Assembly (NCBI RefSeq): GCF_024626525.1
Contig: NZ_JANJGU010000003.1
Span: forward strand, 153,901 to 217,900
Direction of reading: 5' to 3'
Source of the DNA: Lederbergia panacisoli
Lineage (GTDB): Bacteria > Bacillota > Bacilli > Bacillales > Bacillaceae_C
DNA length: 64,000 nucleotides
The position numbers and the translations under genes are program-made. Below are positions 25,978 through 34,781 of this stretch, piece by piece; the first letter of the stretch is position 1, and each line of letters opens with the position of its first letter. The notes below the pieces were generated by a model that worked only from the letters and a program-made list of their open reading frames with translations, was not told the DNA's origin and did no database searches.

Positions 25978-26760
25978 TCACGAACCCGTAGACCGGTAAT
26001 GTCTCACTCCAAAGCGCCAAACAAATAAACAAGGAAAAATAAAAATAATGCCAGCAACGGGAGCTAACATATATAAAATGGATTGTCCTTCACTTCGATC
26101 CAACACATACAATAAAGGCAAATAGTTTACACATCCAAATGGAATGACGAACGTAAAAAATTTCGTGACCCATTTATGATAAATATTCAAAGGATATTGT
26201 GCCATTTCCCTGCCGCCATCTGTGAAAATATTTACGACTTCGAGCCCTTGTATTGTCCAAAAACAAAATGTCGCGGCCAACATGAAAATCCCTGTAAAAA
26301 TAAATACCCCACTTATGATCATCAAAATAAGAATGCAAGCTTTTACTAAACTCCATTCAATCGATAGATTGCTTAATGCCCATGTCAAGACAATAACACT
26401 TTGAATCAATCTTCCTAATCTCGTAAACTCAAATTGTGATCCCATCACTTGAATGATGGTTCCTCTAGGACGGACAAGCAACCGGTCAAAATTTCCATTC
26501 CTTACTAGCGAAGAGAACGAATCGAACCCTCGTGCGAAACATTCACTGATGGCAAATGCCATATGAATAACCGCAAAACACAAGGCTACTTCAAAAAATG
26601 TCCATCCCTTTATTTGTCCAAATCGTTCAAAGAGAAAATAAAGCCCGGCAAAAACCGATAATGGGATGAAAAATTGTCCAAACGATAACAACCAAAATGA
26701 TGTTCTGTACTGCATTTGTGACTTAAACAATATATGAAGATATTTAAAATATAAGCTCAT
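25978..26760 (-). CDS. ABC-2 type permease (PF06182-like)
   Basis: 260 aa, about six transmembrane helices and no signal peptide. The conserved segment ARGFDSFSSLVRNGNFDRLLVRPRG (read in two parts here) near the middle identifies the ABC_2/DUF990 permease family. Third gene of the minus-strand ATPase-permease-permease operon, 6 bases after its paralogue. These heteromeric exporters are usually linked to drug or polysaccharide export; the substrate is unknown. Confidence 0.85.
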   Translation of the reverse strand: MSLYFKYLHILFKSQMQYRTSFWLLSFGQFFIPLSVFAGLYFLFERFGQIKGWTFFEVALCFAVIHMAFAISECFARGFDSFSSLVRNGNFDRLLVRPRGTIIQVMGSQFEFTRLGRLIQSVIVLTWALSNLSIEWSLVKACILILMIISGVFIFTGIFMLAATFCFWTIQGLEVVNIFTDGGREMAQYPLNIYHKWVTKFFTFVIPFGCVNYLPLLYVLDRSEGQSILYMLAPVAGIIFIFPCLFVWRFGVRHYRSTGS

Positions 26761-26766
26761 GCAATC

Positions 26767-27570
26767 TTACCCTCCTTGAACGACGACTCTTTGCAATGCT
26801 TTCCCGAAAGCAAATCTCCCAAGTAAAACAAGAGCGACAAGCCATACGAGTTGAAAAAGAATGCCGATCAGTGCCTCGTTCTCTGGGATATGTCCGGAAT
26901 AAACGCGAAATGGAAAATCGGCAGTATAACGAAATGGCAGCATATAAGCAATATTTTGCATCCAAGTTGGCATTAATGGAATCGGAATCGTCAGTCCCGC
27001 AAAAAACTCACCTACGACACTAAACATAAGTAAAGATCCTACTGGTGACATTGTAAGAAAGACAGAGATGTAAATAAACATGGAGATGGCTACTAACAGT
27101 AATAGGCCTAGTATGATAGATGTAAAAAATAATAGAAAGGTAGTGATGTTCGATGGTAATGTCATTTTATACGGCTGCGGCAATAAAAACGCAACAATCA
27201 GAATTGGAAAGCTGCGAAGAATGGCACTGGATAATCGTTGCGCCAATAATTTGGCATACCAAAAACCGTAGATTCCACAAGGTCTACAAAGTTCATAGGC
27301 GATATTTCCAGTAGTAATCAGATCGAAAAGCTCATTGTCGCGGAACCAAAGCATGATGAAGGCTAGGAATGCTTGTTGAAGCCAGAGATATGTAATTAAT
27401 TCCTTTAACGACATCGGCGGAGTTTGCAGTGCATGTTCATAAAACGCCTCAAAGATCATAATGTACATAAATCCCCAGAAAAATTGGGTCGCCACCCCGG
27501 CAAGTGCTGCAGTCCGATATTGCATACCGTTTAGAAGCCTTAACTTCAATACAGAGACATATGCACTCAT
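26767..27570 (-). CDS. ABC-2 type permease (PF06182-like)
   Basis: 267 aa, about six transmembrane helices. DNELFDLITTGNIAYELCRP is the family counterpart of the RPRG region in its partner. Its ATG overlaps the ATPase stop (ATGA) and it is followed 6 bases later by the second permease. The two permeases probably form a heterodimer with the upstream ATPase. Confidence 0.85.
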   Translation of the reverse strand: MSAYVSVLKLRLLNGMQYRTAALAGVATQFFWGFMYIMIFEAFYEHALQTPPMSLKELITYLWLQQAFLAFIMLWFRDNELFDLITTGNIAYELCRPCGIYGFWYAKLLAQRLSSAILRSFPILIVAFLLPQPYKMTLPSNITTFLLFFTSIILGLLLLVAISMFIYISVFLTMSPVGSLLMFSVVGEFFAGLTIPIPLMPTWMQNIAYMLPFRYTADFPFRVYSGHIPENEALIGILFQLVWLVALVLLGRFAFGKALQRVVVQGG

Positions 27571-28544
27571 ACTTGATACTCCTTATATAATTGGATAATA
27601 ATTTCTTCAATCGGCTGAGAATCAATTGAAAGATCTAAGATTTCCACCATGCCCGATAATATTGAAATGACTTCTGAAACCATGATTTTCTCCGTATCGA
27701 CACTTAATACCGCTCTATCACTAGTTTGGGAGAGTACAGTCACCCCATAAAGATCGAAAGGTCCCGATGCTTCTCGATAATCGACTGTCATCATTTTGGT
27801 TGCGCCAAACTTTTTCCGCAGCTCATTTAGCTTGCCGTCATATAGTAAACTACCTTTTCCGATTAAAATGACCCGATCCGCAAGCGCCTCGATATCATTC
27901 ATATCATGGGTAGTGAGAATGACCGTCACGCCTTTTTCCTTGTTGATCGTTTTGATAAAATTACGGACTGCAATTTTTGAAAGGGCATCAAGTCCAATCG
28001 TCGGTTCATCTAAAAATAGTACACTTGGACTATGTAATAAAGAGGCGGCAATTTCACAGCGCATCCGCTGTCCTAAACTTAACTGTCGTACTGGAGTGGA
28101 AATAAGATTTTGCAATTGAAGCGTTTCAACTAGTAGTTCAACGTTTGCTTTGTACTCTTGGAGGGGGATTTTATAAATATCGCGCAAAAGTTCGAATGAA
28201 TCCATAACCGGCACATCCCACCAAAGTTGGGAGCGCTGGCCAAAAACAACGCCGATATTTTTTACATATGAAACTCGTTCTTTCCAAGGGGTATAACCCA
28301 TAATCGTGCACTTACCGCTATCCGGTACTAAAATACCGCTCATCACTTTAATTGTTGTCGACTTCCCAGCACCATTTGGACCGATATAGCCTACGATTTC
28401 CCCAGGTTCAATCGAAAAGGAAATATCATTGAGCGCTTGAACAATTGTATGTTCACGATAAAAGAGCGCTTTCAATGAATTCGCAAGTCCAGATGAGCGC
28501 TTGGCAACCTTAAATGATTTACTTAAACCTTCAATCTTAATCAA
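27567..28544 (-). CDS. ABC transporter ATP-binding protein (DrrA-like)
   Basis: 325 aa. Walker A GPNGAGKSTTIK, signature LSLGQRMRCE, Walker B VLFLDEPTIGLD and H-loop TTHDMND are intact; a C-terminal regulatory tail of about 90 residues follows. Start TTG 28544 is chosen because GGGAGGG sits 6 bases upstream. First gene of the three-gene exporter operon; overlaps the first permease by 4 bases. Confidence 0.9.
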   Translation of the reverse strand: MIKIEGLSKSFKVAKRSSGLANSLKALFYREHTIVQALNDISFSIEPGEIVGYIGPNGAGKSTTIKVMSGILVPDSGKCTIMGYTPWKERVSYVKNIGVVFGQRSQLWWDVPVMDSFELLRDIYKIPLQEYKANVELLVETLQLQNLISTPVRQLSLGQRMRCEIAASLLHSPSVLFLDEPTIGLDALSKIAVRNFIKTINKEKGVTVILTTHDMNDIEALADRVILIGKGSLLYDGKLNELRKKFGATKMMTVDYREASGPFDLYGVTVLSQTSDRAVLSVDTEKIMVSEVISILSGMVEILDLSIDSQPIEEIIIQLYKEYQV

Positions 28545-28671
28545 GCATGTCCCTCCCTTTAAAAACATAATCGGAAGGAAGATGTTACCACTATATAATT
28601 ATACTGTCAATCTATTTTTTAAAAATTTAAAAAATATATGTTATAATTCTAATTAAGAAAGGGTGATGAAC

Positions 28672-29241
28672 ATGACTCTTTATCAAAAAAATAAAGTTAC
28701 GTTGAATGAGTATTTACAAATTCGCGAGAATACAGAAGAATTGTTGGAATACATTGATGGGTTTATTTATATGTCACCCTCTCCATCTATAAGGCATCAA
28801 CGCATATCTAGAGAGCTCCTCGTTAAATTGGATCATTTTTTGAAAGGCACACCTTGTGAAATTATTTCTGCACCAATGGATGTGGAGTTGAAAAGTGAAA
28901 AAATAGATGGAATAAAAATAGTAATACCGGATCTAGTGATTATTTGCGATAAAAGAGGATTCACTGAATCAAGATATGTAGGAGTACCAAGTCTAATAAT
29001 AGAGATTTTAAGTCCATCTAATCAATCACATGATCTAATCACAAAATTTAATATTTACATGAAATATGGAGTCCGAGAATATTGGATCGTTAATCCAATG
29101 CTACAATCCATTACAGTGTATGAGCTTAATGATGAAGACATGTATGAACAATATGATGTGAAAACGGACATAGGAAAAGTTCATTCGGGTTTTTTAGATG
29201 GATTCAGTGTGGAATTAAAGGAGATTTTTTCTGAAATGTAA
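28672..29241 (+). CDS. Uma2-family (DUF820) putative endonuclease
   Basis: 189 aa, PD-(D/E)XK nuclease fold family. Recognisable parts: NTEELLEYIDGFIYMSPSPS with the early acidic residues, IVIPDLVIICD with the catalytic PD region, and PSLIIEILSPSN with E-x-L. ATG 28672 has AAAGGG upstream. Single gene, promoter-like TATAAT near 28641. The family is abundant in cyanobacteria and scattered in Bacillaceae; function is unproven. Confidence 0.88.
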   Translation: MTLYQKNKVTLNEYLQIRENTEELLEYIDGFIYMSPSPSIRHQRISRELLVKLDHFLKGTPCEIISAPMDVELKSEKIDGIKIVIPDLVIICDKRGFTESRYVGVPSLIIEILSPSNQSHDLITKFNIYMKYGVREYWIVNPMLQSITVYELNDEDMYEQYDVKTDIGKVHSGFLDGFSVELKEIFSEM

Positions 29242-29272
29242 AAATCGAGTGTTAAGGCCAACACTCGATTTT
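29241..29272. terminator. Bidirectional terminator
   Basis: AAAATCGAGTGTT (29241-29253) and AACACTCGATTTT (29260-29272) form a perfect 13-bp stem between convergent genes, with A and T flanks for both directions. Confidence 0.9.
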
Positions 29273-29276
29273 CTAA

Positions 29277-29852
29277 TTACTTTCCAAATACGGACGTTTT
29301 TAAAAGTGCGAGCCGCTCGCGAGTCGTTAATTTCCATTCGACGACTTTTGGTGTTTTTGCTGCAACGGCATCCGACTCTAAATCTAGTTTTCTGGCGATT
29401 TCTCTGGCCCGTGCTAGATGGTAGTCACTCGTAATAATCGTAACGGAGTGAATGGAAGCAGGGAGTAGCTTCTTGGAAAATTGAATATTTTCATACGTGG
29501 ATGTCGATGCTGTTTCGAGGATTAAACGATCTTCATCAATTCCATTTTCCGCTAGATATCGTCTCATTGCTTCTGCTTCAGTAATATCTTCGTCAGGGCC
29601 TTGTCCCCCGGATAAAATCAATTTTATGTTAGGATGCTTTTTTGCATAATCTAATGCAGCTTCAAGCCTATAGCGCAAAGAAAGTGAAGGATTCTCGCCA
29701 TTCACTTTGGCACCAAGAATGACGGCATATTCATTTTTACCATTTGCTTCAGGTAACCTGCCAGCAATCATCCAATTTCCTGTTTCGATCCACATACTTA
29801 TACAGAGTATCGCGAAAGGAAGCATCCATATTAAGATCCGTTTAATTTTCAA
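29277..29852 (-). CDS. YdcF/SanA-family (DUF218) protein
   Basis: 191 aa. An N-terminal membrane anchor (about 5-25), then AVILGAKVNGENPSLSLRYRL, LILSGGQGPDE, EAEAMRRYL, TSTYENIQFS and TSDYHLARA, the ordered DUF218 motifs. It is probably anchored with the domain outside the membrane. Members are linked to envelope integrity (SanA, ElyC) but the reaction is unknown. Confidence 0.88.
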   Translation of the reverse strand: MKIKRILIWMLPFAILCISMWIETGNWMIAGRLPEANGKNEYAVILGAKVNGENPSLSLRYRLEAALDYAKKHPNIKLILSGGQGPDEDITEAEAMRRYLAENGIDEDRLILETASTSTYENIQFSKKLLPASIHSVTIITSDYHLARAREIARKLDLESDAVAAKTPKVVEWKLTTRERLALLKTSVFGK

Positions 29853-29927
29853 AGAAACTCACCTCATAATTAAAGAATATCGGACATTTAAAGAATAGTA
29901 AATCTATTTTTAAGGGGGACTAACCTA

Positions 29928-30512
29928 GTGGAAACGATCATTTTAGCTGGAGGAAAATCCAGCCGAATGGGAGAAAATAAGGCTTTGATGAAAATAGGCG
30001 GCAAACGAGTCATCGATCGAATAATAGAGGAGTTCATTCCTATTTCGGAAGATGTGATTTTAATAGCGAATGAAAAAATTCAGCAATTAGATCATTCAGT
30101 GATAGTATTGAAAGATTCAGAAGCATTTAAAGGTCAAGGTCCATTGGCTGGGATTTTAACGGGGCTAACTGCCGCAAAGAAGGGACCTTGTTTCGTTGTT
30201 GCCTGCGATATGCCGTTTGCTTCTACAGAAATGGCAAAAAAACTACTACATACTCTTACCGAAAAAAATCTTGATGCCGTTATTCCGATTGCGGAGGGGC
30301 AGATTCATCCGCTTTTTGCCGCTTATGATGCAGGCATTCTATCATATGTGCATGAAACACTAAAAGAGGGTAAGAAATCAGTAAAATCTTTGCTTGATCG
30401 TATCAATGTTGAGTATATTGAAGTTATTGATTCATTAGATTTATGGAATATGAATACAAAGGAAGATTACATAGAAGCGAAAAAACGAATTGAAGGGAAC
30501 GAACTTCATTGA
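29928..30512 (+). CDS. mobA: Molybdenum cofactor guanylyltransferase
   Basis: 194 aa. The N-terminal LAGGKSSRMGENKAL motif binds GTP, GPLAGILTGL and VACDMPF follow. It transfers GMP to Mo-molybdopterin to make MGD in the cytoplasm. Start GTG 29928 with GGGGGACT upstream. First gene of a compact operon with moaE, moaD and moeB; the stop overlaps the moaE start. Confidence 0.92.
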   Translation: METIILAGGKSSRMGENKALMKIGGKRVIDRIIEEFIPISEDVILIANEKIQQLDHSVIVLKDSEAFKGQGPLAGILTGLTAAKKGPCFVVACDMPFASTEMAKKLLHTLTEKNLDAVIPIAEGQIHPLFAAYDAGILSYVHETLKEGKKSVKSLLDRINVEYIEVIDSLDLWNMNTKEDYIEAKKRIEGNELH

Positions 30513-30973
30513 ATTGTGAAATCACGAGAGACCCTATTAAAATAGAGGAAATATACGAGAAAGTGGTAAGGAGAGAAGCAGGCGCCGTCACAACTTTTAT
30601 TGGGACGGTCCGTGAATTGACGCATGGCCGCAAAACGCTTTACCTTGAATACGAAGCATATGAAGCGATGGCTTTAAAGAAGCTTGAGCAAATTGTAGCG
30701 GAAATGAAGGAACGCTGGCCGGGAGTGGAAGCAGCCATATCACATCGAATTGGACGCCTTGAAATAACTGATATCGCGGTTGCCATCGCGGTTTCTTCGC
30801 CACACCGCCCGGAAGCATATGAAGCAAATCGCTACGCTATCGAAAGGATTAAAGAGATTGTTCCAATTTGGAAAAAGGAGCATTGGGAAGATGGCGAGAA
30901 ATGGATTGGCAACCAGCAGGGGACGAAGGGATATGTGGATGGTAAACCTGAGGAGGCAGACTTGAATGAATAA
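30509..30973 (+). CDS. moaE: Molybdopterin synthase large subunit
   Basis: 154 aa. REAGAVTTFIGTVRELTHG, the LEYEAYEAMA segment, HRIGRLEITDIAVAIAV and WKKEHWEDGEKWIGN define MoaE. With MoaD-thiocarboxylate it converts precursor Z to molybdopterin. Start TTG overlaps the mobA stop (TTGA); no ATG is available nearby. It overlaps moaD by 8 bases. Confidence 0.93.
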   Translation: MNCEITRDPIKIEEIYEKVVRREAGAVTTFIGTVRELTHGRKTLYLEYEAYEAMALKKLEQIVAEMKERWPGVEAAISHRIGRLEITDIAVAIAVSSPHRPEAYEANRYAIERIKEIVPIWKKEHWEDGEKWIGNQQGTKGYVDGKPEEADLNE

Positions 30974-31199
30974 AATTTTATTGTTTGCTCATTTAAAAGA
31001 GCAGGCTGGAGATGGTTCTTTAACAATGGATGTTTCAGGTAAGACAGTAAAGGAACTGCGCAATCACTTAGAGACCGAAACAAATCTAGGGAGTTTGGCT
31101 GGGATTATGATTGCAATTAATGAAGAATTTGCTACAGATGAAACTGTCATAAATGCGGAAGATGTGATTGCTCTTATTCCTCCGGTAAGCGGGGGCTGA
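30966..31199 (+). CDS. moaD: Molybdopterin synthase sulfur carrier subunit
   Basis: 77 aa ubiquitin-like protein ending PPVSGG, the GG tail that is adenylated by MoeB and thiocarboxylated. LFAHLKEQAG opens the fold. Overlap with moaE and 5-base gap to moeB show tight cotranscription. Confidence 0.93.
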   Translation: MNKILLFAHLKEQAGDGSLTMDVSGKTVKELRNHLETETNLGSLAGIMIAINEEFATDETVINAEDVIALIPPVSGG

Positions 31200-31204
31200 T
31201 TCAT

Positions 31205-32221
31205 ATGGAACGCTACTCACGGCAAATTTTATTTAAAAAAATTGGTGAAGCAGGGCAAAAGGAAATCTCAAAAAAGCATGCACTTATTCTTGGAATCGGT
31301 GCTTTAGGTACGCATACTTCCGAGACACTCGCTCGCGCTGGCGTCAAAAAACTAACAATTATTGACAGAGATTATGTTGAAATGAGCAATCTTCAAAGAC
31401 AGCATTTATTTACAGAAGAAGATGCAGTCAAAAAGTGGCCGAAAGCGGAAGCCGCAAAAAAAAGATTACAGCAAATTAATAGTGAAGTCGAAATTGAAGC
31501 AATCGTCGCCCAAGCGGATGGAGCGCTGTTGGAAGGCATCATAGAAGACGTTGATTTACTCATTGATGGAACCGATAATTTTGAAACACGCTTTTTACTG
31601 AATGATCTTGCCCATAAGTATCATATCCCTTATATTTTTGGCTCATGTGTCGGGAGTTTCGGGATGGCGTTTACGATTATCCCTGGGGAGACTCCTTGTT
31701 TGCAATGTTTACTAAAAAAATTGCCTTTACAAGGCCAGACATGTGATACAGTGGGAATTATCGCTCCGACGGTTCAAATGGTTACTGCCCATCAAAGTGT
31801 GGAAGCTTTAAAAGTTTTATCTGGAAATAGTGAAGCGGTCCGAAAGACCTTTGTTTCATTTGATCTTTGGGAAAATGAATATGTATCTTTAAAAGCTGGT
31901 GCCTTAAAAGATAAAGCTTGTCTTTCTTGTGGAGAAGAACGTACATATCCTTTTTTACAAGCGGAATCTAACACAAAGGTGGCTGTTTTATGTGGCAGGG
32001 ATACAGTGCAAATTCGACCTGCTGAAGGGGAGCCGCTTTTATTGGAACAGCTTGCGGATAGGTGGCGTTCAGCTGGATACGAAGTCGGAGGGAACGCTTT
32101 CTTACTTTCAATCGTAAAAGAAGGAACACGGATTGTTTTTTTTAAAGACGGCCGCGCTCTCGTTCATGGGACGAAAAATCCGGATGAAGCTAGGAAAATC
32201 TATCACTCTTTAATCGGATAA
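31205..32221 (+). CDS. moeB: MoaD adenylyltransferase (MoeB/ThiF family)
   Basis: 338 aa. GIGALGTHTSETLARAG nucleotide-binding loop, DRDYVEMSNLQRQ, and zinc pairs CLQC and CLSC near 175-250. It activates the MoaD C-terminus with ATP. A C-terminal extension of about 75 residues after the second zinc pair, as in B. subtilis MoeB, is not a rhodanese domain. moaA, moaC and moeA are not in the window, so this is a partial cofactor cluster. Confidence 0.9.
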   Translation: MERYSRQILFKKIGEAGQKEISKKHALILGIGALGTHTSETLARAGVKKLTIIDRDYVEMSNLQRQHLFTEEDAVKKWPKAEAAKKRLQQINSEVEIEAIVAQADGALLEGIIEDVDLLIDGTDNFETRFLLNDLAHKYHIPYIFGSCVGSFGMAFTIIPGETPCLQCLLKKLPLQGQTCDTVGIIAPTVQMVTAHQSVEALKVLSGNSEAVRKTFVSFDLWENEYVSLKAGALKDKACLSCGEERTYPFLQAESNTKVAVLCGRDTVQIRPAEGEPLLLEQLADRWRSAGYEVGGNAFLLSIVKEGTRIVFFKDGRALVHGTKNPDEARKIYHSLIG

Positions 32222-32235
32222 GAAAGGAGTAGGGT

Positions 32236-33033
32236 ATGGTAAGTTCAACAACGATTGTTTCAATGGTTATTTCTTTTATCATTGCTGTAGGCACACCGAT
32301 ATTTTTGCTCATTTTTTTCAAGAAAAGATACAAGATTTCGCTGATTGTATTGCTAGTCGGAATGGTGACGTTTTTTCTATTTGCCAATGTTTTGGAAGGG
32401 CTATTACACAGCTATGTCCTCGTCTGGAATAAATCTACAAAACAGTTTTTCGAAAATCCGTGGCTTTTCATGTTGTACGGAGGTTTGATGGCGGGAATTT
32501 TTGAGGAGACTGGTAGATTTATAATGATGAAATTTGCTTTGAAAAAGTACCGGGAATGGAAGGACGGACTCTCCTTTGGGCTTGGTCATGGTGGGATGGA
32601 AGCCATCTTACTCGTCGGTGTTAACAGCATTATGATGATTGTTTTTGCTTTTATGATTAATAATGGGACGTTTGAATCGCTATTGATAAACGAACAAACG
32701 AAAGAAGCATTAAGCCCCATCAAGGAACAATTGACGAGTGGCTCGTCATTCATTATTTTGTTAGGTGGAATTGAACGATTAAGTGCACTATCCATTCATT
32801 TAGGACTTTCCATACTTGTAATGTACGGAATCCGAAAACGAAAAATAATTTTTCTTTTTCTAGCGATCCTCATTCACGCTGTCTTTGATTTCCCTGCGGC
32901 ACTTTACCAAGCAGGTGTCATTACAAACATTTATGTAGTCGAACTATTAATTGCCATCATTGCTATTGGTTCAATATATTGGGTTGTAAAATCAAAAATA
33001 TTATTTGAAGATGATAAAAGGGCTGCCGGTTAA
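32236..33033 (+). CDS. YhfC-family intramembrane metalloprotease-like protein
   Basis: 265 aa, about eight hydrophobic helices. GIFEETGRF (EExxR), SFGLGHGGMEAI and ILIHAVFDFP (HxxxD) are the three motifs of the YhfC/CPBP-like family, believed to be membrane glutamic or metalloproteases. It starts 14 bases after moeB with AGAAAGGAG upstream and so may be cotranscribed with it, although a functional link to molybdopterin is not apparent. Confidence 0.87.
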   Translation: MVSSTTIVSMVISFIIAVGTPIFLLIFFKKRYKISLIVLLVGMVTFFLFANVLEGLLHSYVLVWNKSTKQFFENPWLFMLYGGLMAGIFEETGRFIMMKFALKKYREWKDGLSFGLGHGGMEAILLVGVNSIMMIVFAFMINNGTFESLLINEQTKEALSPIKEQLTSGSSFIILLGGIERLSALSIHLGLSILVMYGIRKRKIIFLFLAILIHAVFDFPAALYQAGVITNIYVVELLIAIIAIGSIYWVVKSKILFEDDKRAAG

Positions 33034-33050
33034 ATATATGGCAGCCCTTT
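33017..33050. terminator. Bidirectional terminator after yhfC-like gene
   Basis: AAAGGGCTGCC (33017-33027) pairs with GGCAGCCCTTT (33040-33050). It separates convergent genes. Confidence 0.85.
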
Positions 33051-33059
33051 ATATCAATC

Positions 33060-33386
33060 TTAATGTTCGGTTGTTGCAACAATGACTACTTGCCCTTGAT
33101 CTAATACCTTTTCATATTGCTCCGCTTCCGCTTCTGTCAGACCGACCGCTTCGAACTTAGCGCGAAGCTCATCGCCTCTTTTTCTGAAAACATTGCTGAC
33201 CGAATCGAGAACTCCAAGCTCTCCCACTCCTACTACACCGGTATCTGTAACGTCCGTCAAATCCTTTGAACGTTCTTCATCATGGGCAAACAAATAAATG
33301 TGATCATAATCAAATCCCTGGGTAGTTAACTCATTTATAATGTTTTTTGCCTCTAGACCATTTTCGCAAACTCTGACGGTATTCAT
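33060..33386 (-). CDS. YflT-domain general stress protein
   Basis: 108 aa. VRVCENGLEAKNIINELTTQG (read across two strands of the fold) and HIYLFAHDEERS mark the YflT/GS17M domain; GVVGVGELGVLDSVSN and the acidic C-terminal helix follow. Relatives in B. subtilis (yflT, gsp17M) belong to the SigB regulon. A good SigB-type promoter precedes it here. Ribosome site AGGGAGGAT. Molecular function unknown. Confidence 0.88.
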   Translation of the reverse strand: MNTVRVCENGLEAKNIINELTTQGFDYDHIYLFAHDEERSKDLTDVTDTGVVGVGELGVLDSVSNVFRKRGDELRAKFEAVGLTEAEAEQYEKVLDQGQVVIVATTEH

Positions 33387-33430
33387 ATATTACATCCTCC
33401 CTTTCTAGTAAATGAATGGACATTACTTAT

Positions 33431-33456
33431 ATAACCGGTTCGGTTTTAGATGAAAC
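33431..33456 (-). promoter_or_regulatory. Candidate SigB promoter of yflT-like gene
   Basis: On the minus strand GTTTCA (plus 33451-33456), a 14-base spacer and GGTTAT (plus 33431-33436). This differs from the SigB consensus GTTTAA/GGGTAT at one position in each box, and lies about 45 bases before the start codon. Confidence 0.65.
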
Positions 33457-33562
33457 ATTTTAAGAGACGTAATAATCATTTAAAAGAAATAGGATACGCT
33501 GATTGGTTTTGATATAATAGATTTGTCAGAAAATAAATTACATTGTGAGAGTGATTTAAACG

Positions 33563-34639
33563 ATGAGTAATGGAGATGGAATGAATTACGCACCAAAAGG
33601 AAAACCAAATCCAGTTGTAAAAGAAGGGGAATTTATTTTTGCAGCAATTGCTTTAGATCACGGACATATTTATGGTCAATGCAATGGATTGATTGAAGCT
33701 GGTGCAACGTTGAAATGGGTGTATGATCCTGATCAAGCTAAGGTAGACCAATTCTTAAACACGTATCCACAAGCTAAACAGGCGAGCACGATTGATGAAA
33801 TTTTAGAAGATAAGGAAGTAAAGCTTGTGGCAGCTGCTGCTGTACCATCAGAGCGAAGTGCTTTAGGCAATCTTGTCATGCGAGCGGGGAAAGACTATTT
33901 TACAGACAAGACCCCATTCACAACATTGGCACAGCTGGAGGAAACAAAGAAGGTCGTTGAAGAAACAGGGCAAAAATATATGGTCTATTACAGTGAGCGA
34001 CTTCATGTAGAAAGTGCCATATTTGCTGGCCAACTGATTGAAGAAGGAGCTATAGGCAGAGTCATCCAAGTGACTGGCTTCGGCCCGCATCGATTAAATG
34101 CGCCGAGCCGCCCAGATTGGTTCTTTAAGAAAGAAAAATATGGCGGTATTTTGTGTGATATAGGGAGTCACCAAATCGAGCAATTTCTGTTCTATTCGGG
34201 CGCTAAAGATGCGAAGGTGCTACATAGTAAAATTGCAAACTATGATAATCCGGAATATCCAGAACTCGAAGATTACGGGGACGCCACATTAGTAGGGGAC
34301 AACGGGGTAACACAATATTTCCGTGTCGATTGGTTTACACCTGACGGGTTGAGCACATGGGGAGATGGTCGTACATTTATTGTGGGCACAAAAGGAACTA
34401 TTGAAATGAGAAAATATGTTGATTTGACCCATAATAATGGTGGCGATCACCTTTATCTCGTCAATCAGGAGGGTGAAAAATACTTTGATCTAAAAGGCAA
34501 AGTAGGATATCCGTTCTTCGGGGAGTTAATTAAGGATTGCATCGATCGTACAGAAAATGCGATGACACAAGCACATGCATTTAAAGCAGCAGAATTGTGT
34601 TTGCTGGCACAGGAAAAAGCGATTAATGTGACGGAGTAA
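33563..34639 (+). CDS. Gfo/Idh/MocA-family oxidoreductase
   Basis: 358 aa. An N-terminal Rossmann fold (AAIALDHGHIYGQCNGL is an unusual variant of the GxGxxG region), the DKTPFTT segment at the EKP position and the GGILCDIGSHQIEQFLFYSG motif with the usual catalytic Asp/His. It likely uses NAD(P) on a sugar or inositol-type substrate. The variant EKP (DKT) may alter catalysis. TATAAT lies at 33513-33518; the gene is followed by a terminator, so it appears monocistronic. Confidence 0.85.
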   Translation: MSNGDGMNYAPKGKPNPVVKEGEFIFAAIALDHGHIYGQCNGLIEAGATLKWVYDPDQAKVDQFLNTYPQAKQASTIDEILEDKEVKLVAAAAVPSERSALGNLVMRAGKDYFTDKTPFTTLAQLEETKKVVEETGQKYMVYYSERLHVESAIFAGQLIEEGAIGRVIQVTGFGPHRLNAPSRPDWFFKKEKYGGILCDIGSHQIEQFLFYSGAKDAKVLHSKIANYDNPEYPELEDYGDATLVGDNGVTQYFRVDWFTPDGLSTWGDGRTFIVGTKGTIEMRKYVDLTHNNGGDHLYLVNQEGEKYFDLKGKVGYPFFGELIKDCIDRTENAMTQAHAFKAAELCLLAQEKAINVTE

Positions 34640-34660
34640 AAATCTGAATTTCCGCTAGAT

Positions 34661-34714
34661 AGGGCTATTCAAGCAGACGGTTTTCAATAACTGTTTTTTT
34701 GAATAGCTCTTTTT
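34661..34714 (+). terminator. Terminator after oxidoreductase gene
   Basis: AGGGCTATTCAA (34661-34672) pairs with TTGAATAGCTCT (about 34699-34710), followed by TTTTG. The loop is long and contains its own AACGG-like structure. Confidence 0.75.
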
Positions 34715-34728
34715 GTTATGAACAATTA

Positions 34729-34759
34729 TTTTAAATGCAACATTTCGTGGGTATATAAT
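34729..34759 (+). promoter_or_regulatory. Overlapping promoter candidates for ung
   Basis: TTTTAA (34729-34734), 14 bases, GGGTAT (34749-34754) resembles a SigB promoter; TATAAT (34754-34759) with a weak -35 resembles SigA. Both would start near 34765, just before the ribosome site. Confidence 0.45.
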
Positions 34760-34781
34760 TAAATGAAAGGGGAGATGTGCA

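Noticed and set aside
28663..29241. Uma2 gene as part of a restriction system
   Set aside because: No methylase or specificity gene is adjacent; it is a lone gene between unrelated neighbours.
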